Positions 45,497-53,488 of a stretch of DNA of 64,000 nt are shown in pieces (the stretch's first letter is position 1; every line of letters begins with the position of its first letter). The notes beneath the pieces were generated by a model. That model saw nothing but the letters and a program-made list of their open reading frames with translations, did not search any database and was not told the origin of the DNA. The DNA comes from Planctellipticum variicoloris (GTDB lineage Bacteria; Planctomycetota; Planctomycetia; Planctomycetales; Planctomycetaceae): assembly GCF_030622045.1 (NCBI RefSeq), contig NZ_CP130886.1, positions 6,766,001 through 6,830,000 on the forward strand, in the 5' to 3' direction. The position numbers and the translations under genes were made by a program.

Positions 45497-46432
45497 CTAT
45501 CGTGGTTTACGAAGGATGTTGCGGCGGGGCCGGTCGACCATCAGGCCGTCCAGTGACGACTGCACGCTCGACAGTTGCGCGGCAACCCGCTGGCGCAGCG
45601 TGGTGTTGTCCCGCAGTTGCTGCGGTTCGACGCCGTTCATCAGCCGCTGCGCCCGCTGCACCAGGTCGTCGAGCTGATCGTTGGAGCGGACATTGAGCGT
45701 GCGGAACCGCTCGAAGAACTCGGTCAGATTGGTGACGACCGAATCCCGGAAGACTTTCGGCTTCCCGTCGGTATCGCCACTCAGTCGTTCTCCCAGATGC
45801 TCGACGAGCCGGGACAGCTCCTCGGTGAAGGCTTGCTCGGCCAGTTGCACCGCTTCGTCAAACCGGGCCTGCACGCGCTGGCATTCCAGCTCGTACAGGG
45901 CCGGATTCAGCTGACGGAGGTAGTCGGGCGGTTCGACCGACGGATACTCGTGCTCGATCCCGAACAGGCCGATCAGCGTGGCGGGGTAGTCGGACAGATC
46001 GAACAGCTCTCCCAAGCGTTGCCGGGCGGCGGATCGGAGGTCGGCGTAGTGCCGATCCAGCTCCGCGACCGCTTCGCCCAGTTCCTCCCGGAAACCGGCG
46101 AGCTGCCGGTCGAAGTCGCCGATCGTCCGCTGCGGAATCAGGCGGATGCTAGGTTCGGGATACGGGAGCGAAACGGCGCGCCAGTAGCTCTGGCAGCGAC
46201 CCTTGATGGCGGTCACGGCCTTGAAGGCCGGATGCGACGTGTCGAGCAGCTTCTTGCCGGCCGACAGGAACTTGCCTTCGGCCCCGAACGAATCGGCAGC
46301 CTGGTTCTTCTGTTCGACGGTCAGGGATTTGCGGGTGCCGAGCCAGGTGAAGCTCAACCGGACTGCGGCCATTGTACTGCGGAGCCGGTCCGACGCAGCC
46401 GTGGTGGGTATCTGATCCATGAGAGTCGTCAT
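45497..46432 (-). CDS. 311-aa helical island protein, DUF3150-like
   Basis: A mostly alpha-helical soluble protein. The N-terminal AAVRLSFTWLGTRKSLTVEQ segment resembles the WTGRK-type opening of DUF3150 proteins, which are found on plasmids and islands near AAA+ ATPases. A long helical region follows (about 90-300; YLRQLNPALYELECQRVQAR, LTEFFERFRTLNVRSNDQLD). The family call is moderate. A truncated relative of its N-terminus lies at 51363-51458. It is in a four-gene operon with 2-15-base gaps. Confidence 0.6.
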   Translation of the reverse strand: MTTLMDQIPTTAASDRLRSTMAAVRLSFTWLGTRKSLTVEQKNQAADSFGAEGKFLSAGKKLLDTSHPAFKAVTAIKGRCQSYWRAVSLPYPEPSIRLIPQRTIGDFDRQLAGFREELGEAVAELDRHYADLRSAARQRLGELFDLSDYPATLIGLFGIEHEYPSVEPPDYLRQLNPALYELECQRVQARFDEAVQLAEQAFTEELSRLVEHLGERLSGDTDGKPKVFRDSVVTNLTEFFERFRTLNVRSNDQLDDLVQRAQRLMNGVEPQQLRDNTTLRQRVAAQLSSVQSSLDGLMVDRPRRNILRKPR

Positions 46433-46447
46433 TCCGGGGATCCGATT

Positions 46448-46666
46448 CTAGTTGAGAGGTTGAAGGAGTTCGTAAGGGTTCTCGCGAAACAACTGCGCGA
46501 GCGGGACGAGTTCGACCTCGCCGCCCGATGTGGGCTGGACGGCGCAGATCACGGAGACGGACTCGCCACTGCCGAGTGTCGCGAATGCCACGAGGGCCGC
46601 GTCCCCGGCACAAACGGCCCGCAGGAGCGTGTCGAAGTTGGCGCGATCGCCAGCCGACAGGGGCAT
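46448..46666 (-). CDS. DUF6117-like 72-aa protein
   Basis: Contains GDRANFDTLLRAVCAGDAAL, VSVICAVQPTSGGEVELVPL and FRENPYELLQPL, matching the small DUF6117 family of mobile elements as I remember it. Function unknown. It ends 15 bases before the 311-aa gene. Confidence 0.6.
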   Translation of the reverse strand: MPLSAGDRANFDTLLRAVCAGDAALVAFATLGSGESVSVICAVQPTSGGEVELVPLAQLFRENPYELLQPLN

Positions 46667-46668
46667 GG

Positions 46669-46896
46669 TTAGGACTCCTGATGAGGTGGCGGGATCTGGG
46701 GTGACAGGGGCGCGAGCCCGTAGGCCTGGAGCAGATTGCTGATCTCGCCGAGAGTCTCGGAGTCACACTCTCGATCGGGATCCCAGTCACCCTCCTCATC
46801 CTGATAGACCAACAGCTGGAGCTGGGTGACCAGCCCCAGCAGCTCCGTGGCGGAAAGTTCATTGAGCTGTCGCGGAAAGAACGGGTTGCGCGGCAC
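46669..46896 (-). CDS. 75-aa acidic island protein
   Basis: A small protein, MPRNPFFPRQLNELSATELL, with a helical LGLVTQLQLLVYQDEEGDWD segment and a Pro-rich C-terminus. It is the first gene of the operon that also holds the DUF6117-like, 311-aa and 81-aa genes (2 bases to the next gene). No known domain. Confidence 0.55.
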   Translation of the reverse strand: MPRNPFFPRQLNELSATELLGLVTQLQLLVYQDEEGDWDPDRECDSETLGEISNLLQAYGLAPLSPQIPPPHQES

Positions 46897-46921
46897 ACAC
46901 TGTCTCCTGAAAGAAACGAAA

Positions 46922-46961
46922 AACGCCGTTCGATCCCGGAATGACTGGACCGAACTGCGTT
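46922..46961 (-). terminator. Intrinsic terminator between two island units
   Basis: On the minus strand AACGCAGTTCG and CGAACGGCGTT pair with one mismatch, followed by TTTCGTTTC. It closes the two-TM gene upstream and precedes the 75-aa gene. Confidence 0.7.
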
Positions 46962-46990
46962 AGAAACGACTGCTTTGGTGAAGAACCGAG

Positions 46991-48022
46991 CTACGGATCG
47001 ATGGGTGGCAGTGGAAACGCGACGCCGCGGTAGCGTTCGCGCAGGATCGCCTGCAACAGCTCGATCTCCCGGAACTGCGCCTGTTGCTGCTCTTCTAGCG
47101 CGACGACATCGTTGATCAGCTGCTGGGCTTCCGGCGGAAGTTTCTCCATCAATTCAGGCTGAACGATCAGCCTGGCCTGGATCTGTTGCCATTGGAGAGC
47201 CCGTTGCCCGGCGGACTCGTTACCCCAGTCGACCTGAAACGCTTGCATCAGCTGGGGAATCTGCGCCAGAACGGTGAGCAACCGGTCATCCTGTTCCAGA
47301 TGCCGTTGGACCATGTCGAGTAATTCCAGGTCGACGTGCGCCGTTGAAGCGGCTCGGGCCTGTTCAACCTGTTGCTGCAAGTCCCGCGTCAACCGCTCGA
47401 AAACCTCAGGCATGGAGTCCGTCTCCGTGAGACGGCGAAAGCGGATCCCATGCAAGTTGGCCACGGCGTTCTTCCAGTAGGTTGCCGTGGCCTGACGGGT
47501 CCGCCCCTGTTGAAGGGCGAAGTTGGCCGAGTCAGGGTTTGCAATTTGACCTCTCAGCTGCTGAGTAACGGAGGAGCCCGCCGGAAGTGGGAAATAGAGC
47601 CCGCGCTCCGGCTGCATGGCTCTTTCGCCGGCCTTGGTGGCCATGATTGCAATTCCCACGGCGATGAAGGTCTTCCAGTCCAGCCACGTTTCCGCCTGAT
47701 GTGTGCGTGCTGGCTTTAGGCGCTGTTCGAGGCTGTTTCCCAGCCACAACAGGGACAACACAATGACCAGACCGCACAGGATCCAACCGCACAATGTGAC
47801 GGTCTCGCTTGCGGCGTGGATGTCACTGTTCCACCAGCGAGTGACCGCCCAGCCCATCATCAGGATCACAATAGCCACGACGCCCCCTGCCAGCAGCACG
47901 GCCGAGCCGATCCAGGGAGGGCGTGACGGACGTTTCTCCGGGGGCTGGGGCTTTGTGGATGAAGTCTCAGCGGACCGACCGGCGATAGGATCAAGACTCG
48001 ATCCAGATTCAGAGGGTTGCAT
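46991..48022 (-). CDS. Island membrane protein with two TM helices and a long helical domain
   Basis: A 343-aa protein (ATG 48022 with GGAG upstream). A Pro/Ser-rich N-terminus is followed by two membrane helices ([20 protein letters not shown] and [20 protein letters not shown]). A long Gln/Leu/Glu-rich helical region ends [19 protein letters not shown]. It resembles no named family known to me. It is divergent from the XRE regulator, whose operator-like repeats could control both. Confidence 0.6.
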   Translation of the reverse strand: MQPSESGSSLDPIAGRSAETSSTKPQPPEKRPSRPPWIGSAVLLAGGVVAIVILMMGWAVTRWWNSDIHAASETVTLCGWILCGLVIVLSLLWLGNSLEQRLKPARTHQAETWLDWKTFIAVGIAIMATKAGERAMQPERGLYFPLPAGSSVTQQLRGQIANPDSANFALQQGRTRQATATYWKNAVANLHGIRFRRLTETDSMPEVFERLTRDLQQQVEQARAASTAHVDLELLDMVQRHLEQDDRLLTVLAQIPQLMQAFQVDWGNESAGQRALQWQQIQARLIVQPELMEKLPPEAQQLINDVVALEEQQQAQFREIELLQAILRERYRGVAFPLPPIDP

Positions 48023-48148
48023 CAGGAGCTCCAGTGAGTGGTGTTGGAATGGGAAGGGAGACAGCGGTTCGAATGGCAGCCTGCCGTCCCGCTGCGGGAA
48101 CCAGACCATCCGCCGCGGACGATGCGCATCGTCATCAGTTCAAAGTGC

Positions 48149-48180
48149 TACTCATAGTCCGTGGAGCGATACTCATTGTC
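48149..48180. promoter_or_regulatory. Direct repeat, candidate XRE operator
   Basis: TACTCATAGTC (48149-48159) and TACTCATTGTC (48170-48180) match at 10 of 11 positions and are spaced 21 bases apart, two helical turns. They lie just before the XRE start codon in the divergent gap with the 343-aa membrane gene. Confidence 0.5.
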
Positions 48181-48197
48181 AACATTCCAATGTCCGC

Positions 48198-48422
48198 ATG
48201 GTCAAGCGAGCGGCGGACATCCTGGAGCGGTTTGGAGAGCGCGTCCGCGTGCTGCGGAAGGAATCCGGCTATTCCCAGGAGAGTTTTGCCGCGGCGTGCG
48301 GCCTCGATCGGACCTACATCGGCGGGATCGAGCGGGGCGAGCGGAATGTCGCCCTGCGGAATATCGAGACCATCGCCCGGGCGCTGGGGATCACGCTGGC
48401 CGAGCTGATGGACGACCTCTGA
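48198..48422 (+). CDS. XRE-family transcriptional regulator
   Basis: A 74-aa single-domain repressor-like protein. [40 protein letters not shown] and [16 protein letters not shown] form the five-helix HTH_3 fold. It is the only rightward gene in this part of the island, divergent from the 343-aa gene and convergent with the AAA+ operon end. A likely local autoregulator. Confidence 0.9.
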   Translation: MVKRAADILERFGERVRVLRKESGYSQESFAAACGLDRTYIGGIERGERNVALRNIETIARALGITLAELMDDL

Positions 48423-48433
48423 AGGTCCGCCCG

Positions 48434-48730
48434 TCAGCGGTTCGATGGAATTAGGACGACGACTGGAACCTGATCGCGAGGCGGCCTCTCGGGAATCGAT
48501 TCCTGCAGCGGGGCGTCTGACATGCGGCCGGTCTGTCGATCGAACAGGCCGATCCGCGGTTCAACCTCGGCCAGGAATCCCTGGAATTGACGGACTTCTT
48601 CGGACGTCACCGGTTGATCGAGCGCGACATCCAGGTACGGCCGCACGGCGTCCCCGCCGTGCGGCACGAGTTCTTCGTTCAAGAATTGCAGGGCCGCCCG
48701 CAGGAGGGCCAGGTGGCGTTTCGTCAGCAC
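48434..48730 (-). CDS. 98-aa island protein
   Basis: Starts at GTG 48730 with AGGAG five bases upstream. The helical N-terminus (LTKRHLALLRAALQFLNEEL) is followed by LDQPVTSEEVRQFQGFLAEV and a tail RDQVPVVVLIPSNR. No known domain. It is the last gene of the DUF1257/AAA+ operon, 32 bases after the ATPase. Confidence 0.6.
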   Translation of the reverse strand: MLTKRHLALLRAALQFLNEELVPHGGDAVRPYLDVALDQPVTSEEVRQFQGFLAEVEPRIGLFDRQTGRMSDAPLQESIPERPPRDQVPVVVLIPSNR

Positions 48731-48762
48731 GGAGACTCCTGTTGGGGGGGTGAGAATGGGAA

Positions 48763-50247
48763 TCAGTTCATGGATGCATCGCGGGTAACCTTCCGCCGCG
48801 AGCCCGTCTTGGCTGTCGGAGACTGGGAAAAAATCCCGGGCTGCTGGGCAGACAGGCAGCGGCCGCTGGCCCAGTTTCGGAGCCGGTCGATGCTTTCCGC
48901 CGCCGTGACCGCCACCGGGACCACGTTCTGGGCCGCCTGGGACAGCGGCACATCGAGCAGCGCCGAGAGCCGGCAGCAGGCTTTGATCTCGGCCCCGGTC
49001 CACTGGGCATCCTCCGGGATTGTCACGGCGGGATCGATGGCATACCGGTCCCGGTAGATCGTCCAGATGGCGTCCTTTTCCTGCCGCGTGGGCAGATCCA
49101 GGAAAAACATCCCGTCGAACCGCTCCGAGCGGCCGAACTCCGGCGGCAGGCGGGAGATGTCGTTCGAGGTGCAGACGACGAAGACGTCCGACGTATGGTC
49201 GTTCAACCACGACAGAAACGTCCCGAACATCCGCGACGCCACGCCGGAATCGCCGCCGCCGTTGACGCCGGCGAAAGCCTTCTCGACCTCGTCGATCATC
49301 GCCACGCAGGGAGCCATCGCCTCGATCAGACGCAGCGCCTGCCGGGTCCGTTCCTCCGACTGCCCGACGAGCGAACCCAGCAGGCTGCCGACATCCAGCA
49401 CCAGCACCGGTCGCCCGACTTCATTCCCGAGCGCCTTGCAGAACTGCGATTTCCCACAGCCGGGAGGCGACAGCAGCAGGACGCCCCGCGGGCGCTTGTG
49501 GGGATGCCCCCGGTTCGGCTGCAACAGGGCCCGCTTGCAGAAGGACTTCAGGGCGGCCAGTCCGCCGAGGCTGCCGAAGTCCTCCCGGCCCCGGTGCAGC
49601 TCCAGCAGACCGGATTTCTTGAGCATGCCCGATTTCAGCTCCCAGACCGCCTCGCTGGTGATCCGGCCGTGGCGCACCAGCGACAGGCTGAAGGCGTTTT
49701 CCGCTTCCAGCCGCGTCAGTCCCACCGCCGCATCGAGGATGGTGTCGAGTTCCGGTCCGGCGGGGAGCTCCGACGCCTCGGTGGCGATCCCGCGGGCAAT
49801 CTCGGCCATCTGTTCCCGGTCGGGGAGTTCGTGTTCGATCACCACGAACAGCTTGTCGAGTTCCACCGGCAGTTGGATCACCGGGGCGAGGATCACCACG
49901 ATGGTACGATTCTGCTTCCCGGCCAGAATCTGTTGCGACAGCGCCTGCACGATTTCCACCGACGACAGAAACCGATGAAAATTCTCCAGGACCAGCAGCG
50001 CGGTCCCGTCCGGCGTCGCCAGTGAATTGATGACTCGGATCGCCGCCAAGGGATCGCCTCCGGACTGTTCGACGGCGGCCCCGCTGACGCGCAGCCCCTG
50101 GTCGATGTTCCAGGTGGCCAATCGCCATTGTTCCCGTTGGCAGAGCTGCGCGATCGCCGCTGCCCCTTCGTGTTGTTCGTGCGTTTCAATCCAGATCGCG
50201 GTGAAGCACGCGCGCACGTACTCCGCCAGCTGCTCAGAGAGCGCCAT
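48763..50247 (-). CDS. AAA+ ATPase, Ycf46-like
   Basis: A 494-aa ATPase. The N-terminal 220 residues form a degenerate NTPase-like region (AIWIETHEQHEGA, TALLVLENFHRFLSS). The AAA+ core follows with Walker A PPGCGKS (261-267), Walker B VAMIDE (315-320), sensor 1 Asn in CTSND (about 362) and arginine-finger candidates in RSERFD (about 373-376). The inactive-then-active layout matches Ycf46 of plastids and cyanobacteria, where it is often near Ycf35 (DUF1257). Here DUF1257 and DUF2997 are in the same operon. Its substrate is unknown, but a protein-remodelling role is likely. Confidence 0.85.
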   Translation of the reverse strand: MALSEQLAEYVRACFTAIWIETHEQHEGAAAIAQLCQREQWRLATWNIDQGLRVSGAAVEQSGGDPLAAIRVINSLATPDGTALLVLENFHRFLSSVEIVQALSQQILAGKQNRTIVVILAPVIQLPVELDKLFVVIEHELPDREQMAEIARGIATEASELPAGPELDTILDAAVGLTRLEAENAFSLSLVRHGRITSEAVWELKSGMLKKSGLLELHRGREDFGSLGGLAALKSFCKRALLQPNRGHPHKRPRGVLLLSPPGCGKSQFCKALGNEVGRPVLVLDVGSLLGSLVGQSEERTRQALRLIEAMAPCVAMIDEVEKAFAGVNGGGDSGVASRMFGTFLSWLNDHTSDVFVVCTSNDISRLPPEFGRSERFDGMFFLDLPTRQEKDAIWTIYRDRYAIDPAVTIPEDAQWTGAEIKACCRLSALLDVPLSQAAQNVVPVAVTAAESIDRLRNWASGRCLSAQQPGIFSQSPTAKTGSRRKVTRDASMN

Positions 50248-50328
50248 GTGTGGTCCTTTGCGGGTTGTGGATGGGAGAGGAACGGCGGACGCGACGGTCC
50301 ACCGATACGAAGAGAAAAGTCGAGCGGA

Positions 50329-50553
50329 TCAGCGGCTTTCGAGGCGGGCGAGTTCCCGTTCGAGGCGGGAGATGGTTCGCTGCTGCTTCTCGACAGCGTG
50401 AAACGCCCGTTGGAGACGCGACTTCCATCGCAGTAGCGACTGCTGCTCGGCCTGGAGTCGCGTCCGTTTCGCGTTGATTCGGCGTTGCCGGGTGGAGTCA
50501 TCGGCCGTTGCTCTGACCGAACGCAGCACATGCCGGCGCGGTGTGGTCGTCAT
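50329..50553 (-). CDS. Basic coiled-coil protein of the AAA+ operon
   Basis: A 74-aa Arg/Gln-rich helical protein (RTRLQAEQQSLLRWKSRLQR, ISRLERELARLESR). Its ATG overlaps the stop of DUF2997 (ATGA at 50550-50553). The sequence suggests a coiled coil that could bridge the ATPase and a partner or DNA. No named family. Confidence 0.6.
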   Translation of the reverse strand: MTTTPRRHVLRSVRATADDSTRQRRINAKRTRLQAEQQSLLRWKSRLQRAFHAVEKQQRTISRLERELARLESR

Positions 50554-50744
50554 TGCCCCTCCTTCAGGTACTGCTGGCTGCCGGTGGATTGATGGAACTC
50601 CGCTTTGAGCTGTTCGTCAACCTGCTGCCCAAGCGCTTGTTCGACGAACCGGCTGGCCAGACGGCACTCACTCCCGACGAAGCCCTTCGTTTCGACGCGC
50701 GACTGGCCGCTGGAAGCCACGATGATCTCGATGGTCTTGTTCAA
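50550..50744 (-). CDS. DUF2997 family protein
   Basis: A 64-aa protein starting at TTG 50744 after GGGAGG. It has the pattern KTIEIIVASSGQSRVETKGF, GSECRLASRFVEQALGQ, then a basic tail, as in DUF2997 proteins encoded beside DUF1257 and Ycf46 in cyanobacteria. The TTG overlaps the DUF1257 stop (TTGA), so translation is coupled. Function unknown. Confidence 0.8.
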   Translation of the reverse strand: MNKTIEIIVASSGQSRVETKGFVGSECRLASRFVEQALGQQVDEQLKAEFHQSTGSQQYLKEGQ

Positions 50745-51109
50745 GCCGCACCTCCCACCTGAATGGTCAGTTTGATCGATCCGTCGGCCAGCGCCTGTTC
50801 GGTCACGGTGTGGCCCCGACGCCTGGCCTCAATCCGAGTTTTCTCGACCGCATATGTTTGCAGGAATCTGTCGAGATGCCGCTGCTCACCCCAGCGACCC
50901 CCGAAGTTGTCGTACGCGATCTTCGCAGTGACGACATCGCAGACGACTGGATACCGCCATTCCGGCAACCTCACCGCCCAGCCCACCGCCGAGCTGTTGA
51001 AGAGCTTCATCTCGCCGAACACTGGCTCCGGCAACGCCAACCGACCACACGCCGCCCGAATGGCGACCGGGTCACGGATCTCGGTCTGAATCGAAACAAT
51101 GTGCGACAC
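50741..51109 (-). CDS. DUF1257 (Ycf35-like) protein
   Basis: A 122-aa protein from GTG 51109 (GGAGG upstream). SHIVSIQTEIRDPVAIRAAC, GWAVRLPEWRYPVVCDVVTA, KIAYDNFGGRWGEQRHLDRF and an ARRRGHTVTEQALADGSIKL tail fit DUF1257. It is the first gene of the operon DUF1257-DUF2997-coiled coil-AAA+-98-aa protein. Confidence 0.85.
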   Translation of the reverse strand: MSHIVSIQTEIRDPVAIRAACGRLALPEPVFGEMKLFNSSAVGWAVRLPEWRYPVVCDVVTAKIAYDNFGGRWGEQRHLDRFLQTYAVEKTRIEARRRGHTVTEQALADGSIKLTIQVGGAA

Positions 51110-51192
51110 GTTGATCCTCCGCGTACATGGAATCCCTCTCGGAACCGACCATCGGTCCCGCCTGCCAGTCCAACCGCTGCCCCAGAAAACAA

Positions 51193-51238
51193 AACAGCCT
51201 CGCAAAGACCGGCCAAAACCGATTCTCACGAGGCTGTT
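51193..51238 (-). terminator. Leader hairpin of the DUF1257 operon (terminator or attenuator)
   Basis: On the minus strand AACAGCCTCG and CGAGGCTGTT form a perfect 10-bp stem followed by TTGTTTTC. It lies between the promoter-like repeat (copy 1) and the DUF1257 start, so it may attenuate the operon or end the preceding short unit. Confidence 0.6.
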
Positions 51239-51258
51239 ATTCGCATTCGGCCAACCGC

Positions 51259-51313
51259 CCAGAGCTATGCCGAGGGCATCACCTTATATGACGCATTTTG
51301 GACCAGTTTTTAG
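51259..51313 (-). promoter_or_regulatory. Promoter-like duplicated sequence, copy 1
   Basis: About 55 bases, matching copy 2 at 46 positions. The most conserved core, read leftward, is GGTCCAAAATGCG followed by TCATATAAGGT, which contains a TATAAG -10-like element. It lies 150 bases upstream of DUF1257. Confidence 0.55.
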
Positions 51314-51362
51314 GTCGTCGTGACCGTCGACGAGAGGGCTGCCGTGAGTTCTTGAAGGGAAC

Positions 51363-51458
51363 TTAGCTTCGGCGTCGAAACTCGTCGGCCAGCTCGGCGC
51401 TTTGTTTCCGACTGAGCGTCTCACGAACGCCGAGGCAGGAGAAGCTGACACGGGTCAC
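51363..51458 (-). pseudogene. Truncated N-terminus of a DUF3150-like (311-aa) gene
   Basis: A 31-codon frame, VTRVSFSCLGVRETLSRKQS then AELADEFRRRS and stop, aligns with the N-terminal AAVRLSFTWLGTRKSLTVEQ region of the 311-aa protein at 45497-46432. About 11 of 26 aligned residues are identical. The frame ends abruptly, so it is probably a decayed or truncated second copy, though a small regulatory peptide is possible. Confidence 0.5.
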
Positions 51459-51491
51459 CGACAGGCTGAATGGTGCCAGAAACGGCTTCGG

Positions 51492-51546
51492 CCAGAGCTA
51501 TGCCACTGGCTCTACCTTATATGACGCATTTTGGACCGATTTTAAG
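51492..51546 (-). promoter_or_regulatory. Promoter-like duplicated sequence, copy 2
   Basis: The partner of the repeat at 51259-51313, 233 bases away. It lies just upstream (leftward sense) of the truncated 31-codon frame, as copy 1 lies upstream of DUF1257. Confidence 0.55.
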
Positions 51547-52007
51547 CTGGCTTTGCGTCTGCCGGCTTCAGGCCCGACGATCGAGTGCATTTTCGTGCGG
51601 GACGAAACCCTCCTCGTCCGAACAGGGAGACTTTCTCCGCCACGGCGTTCTCGGCGACCCCAACCAGATTTCGGCCCTCGTCCAACCTGACGAATGTTTG
51701 CATAATGCCTCCATGACAAGAGAGCCATTCTCCAATGGCAGGCGAGGAGTGACGTGCTCGAAGCCGTTATGATGTGTCGCGACGCCTGATTCGGCCGCGG
51801 ATGGCAACTCACTGGTCAAACGCCTTGTTGAGGACAATGTCGGAAGTCACACTGCAACAACACGTTGCGACAAGAACTCGCCACAAAGGATTGCCCGTCA
51901 TCCTCTTCAGAGGACACTTGAAATACGTTGATTGCATTGTCAGGTGCTGGCCCGCATTTCTCACACAGCCTTTCGCCGGGCGGGGTTTCGGGGGCATGGC
52001 TCCCGTC
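51547..52007. other. Island segment without a convincing gene
   Basis: Short frames exist on both strands (the longest about 90-140 codons) but look like composition artefacts, with no domain. The segment separates the AAA+ module from the IS4 element. Confidence 0.4.
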
Positions 52008-52018
52008 GAGGGGGCACG

Positions 52019-53405
52019 CAATTCTGTTCGGCCCAAGGATTGCCGGGGGTGGCGGGAGACGGGTTGTGACGTCGTGGGCGAGGATTCGTCAGCGTCAAGA
52101 CGCGCCTTTGGCGATTCTCCGGCAGATGTCCGCGCAGCGTCAACCGCCACGGCCGTGCGGAATTCGCAGCACGGGTGGTTCTGGCTATCCCGGTAATTTT
52201 TCGAGGGCCGCCAGATGAGCGTCCAGTTCCTCGTCGCTGACCCAGCCGAGGAGGTAAAACTGAATCGCTTCGAAGGTCCGCTTCGTCGGCTGACGACCGG
52301 TCCGCAACTGGATCAGCAGACTCGCGATCAACACCGCATACATCTGCAGCAGCACGCCGTTGGGGTTCTCCGCCACCAGATGCCGACAGCCCAGCACGCT
52401 CTTGAGCCAGCGGAAAAACAGCTCGATCGTCCAGCGATAGCGGTAAGCCAGCGCCACCAGATCCGCAGCGAGGTCCAGCCGGTCCGTCACCAGCCACAGT
52501 TCGGTCGGCTGGCCATCGCGATCGCTCGTGCGGACGATCACCAGCCGCATCGGCCGGCCGACGACGTCCTTGTGCTTGTCCGTCCCCAGCCGCTTGAGCA
52601 CCACGTCCCGCACGACGCCGGCGGCCTCGGACTCCGGACTCAGCGGCCGGTCTTCCTGAACGTGCAGGCTGATGTCGTCTTTGACGCGGGCGACCAGCGA
52701 CGAACCGGCGTCGAGGATGGCCCGGAACAGCTCGAACGACGCGTAACCGCGATCCAGCACGTAGAGTCGGTCCGGCTGCAGCGTGGCCTTCAACTGGGCC
52801 GGTTCGGAACTGGCAGCCGGCGTCACGGTGAGCTGGCACGGAGCGGCTTTGAGCACGTCGAAGTGCAGATGAAGTTTGACGCCGCGGCAGTCCCTCTGCC
52901 ACAGCGCCCACGCCATCCGCGACAGGCCGCGGAAGATCGAGCCGTCGACGGCGGTCAGCCCTTGGAGGGCTTCGGCTTCGCGGCCGGTCTTCAGCGGCAG
53001 GAGTTGGCCGACCAGCTCTTCCAACAGCGGTTCCAGCAGTTCGGCGTCGAATACGCGGGCCGCTTCGCTGAGCGAACCGAGCGAAGTCCGCGCGATGCCG
53101 AGCTTGCGGCGGGTCTGCTGCCAGCCGGAGACCTGCTGCAGGGCTCGCAGACTCTCGATGGCGGGCGTGAAGAAGTAGACCAGCAGCAGGCAGAGGTAGT
53201 CGTCGAAGAACAGCGTGCGGTTGCCGGCCTTGTCGCGTGCGGTGCCGGCGTCGTGCAGCCGGGCGACGAGTTGCCGCATCTGCCGGACCAGGCGCGTCCC
53301 CTGCAGGTCTACCTGCGATTCCACCAGCACTTTCCGCCGCCTTGCCATTCTGACAGTCTCCATGGACTGTCAGGGGGATGCGCAAATCTTGTGCCGAACA
53401 GGATT
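52019..53405 (-). mobile_element. IS4-family insertion sequence with target duplication
   Basis: A 1387-bp element. GAGGGGGCACG occurs on both sides (52008-52018 and 53406-53416), an 11-bp target duplication typical of IS4. The ends carry imperfect inverted repeats, AATTCTGTTCGGCCCAAG on the left and, reversed, AATCCTGTTCGGCACAAG on the right. One full-length transposase lies inside. Confidence 0.9.
52185..53363 (-). CDS. IS4-family transposase
   Basis: A 392-aa DDE transposase. The first catalytic Asp is in LTAVDGSIFRGL, the second in LYVLDRGYASFELF. The Glu lies in the IS4 signature YRWTIELFFRWLKSVLG (Y-x2-R-x3-E-x6-K). It is full-length, starting METVRMARRRKVLVESQVDL. The intact frame and clean target duplication indicate a recent insertion. 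Confidence 0.93.
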   Translation of the reverse strand: METVRMARRRKVLVESQVDLQGTRLVRQMRQLVARLHDAGTARDKAGNRTLFFDDYLCLLLVYFFTPAIESLRALQQVSGWQQTRRKLGIARTSLGSLSEAARVFDAELLEPLLEELVGQLLPLKTGREAEALQGLTAVDGSIFRGLSRMAWALWQRDCRGVKLHLHFDVLKAAPCQLTVTPAASSEPAQLKATLQPDRLYVLDRGYASFELFRAILDAGSSLVARVKDDISLHVQEDRPLSPESEAAGVVRDVVLKRLGTDKHKDVVGRPMRLVIVRTSDRDGQPTELWLVTDRLDLAADLVALAYRYRWTIELFFRWLKSVLGCRHLVAENPNGVLLQMYAVLIASLLIQLRTGRQPTKRTFEAIQFYLLGWVSDEELDAHLAALEKLPG

Positions 53406-53488
53406 GAGGGGGCACGGGATGCGAGGATCCACTTCCCGCGTGGCGGGCGGTGCGTGGCGGTCGGTCGCAAGCCTGATCTGCGGTTTTC

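Noticed and set aside
51568-51837. 89-codon minus-strand frame before the IS4 element
   Set aside because: No ribosome site or domain, and its composition is like neighbouring random frames. Kept out of the gene list.
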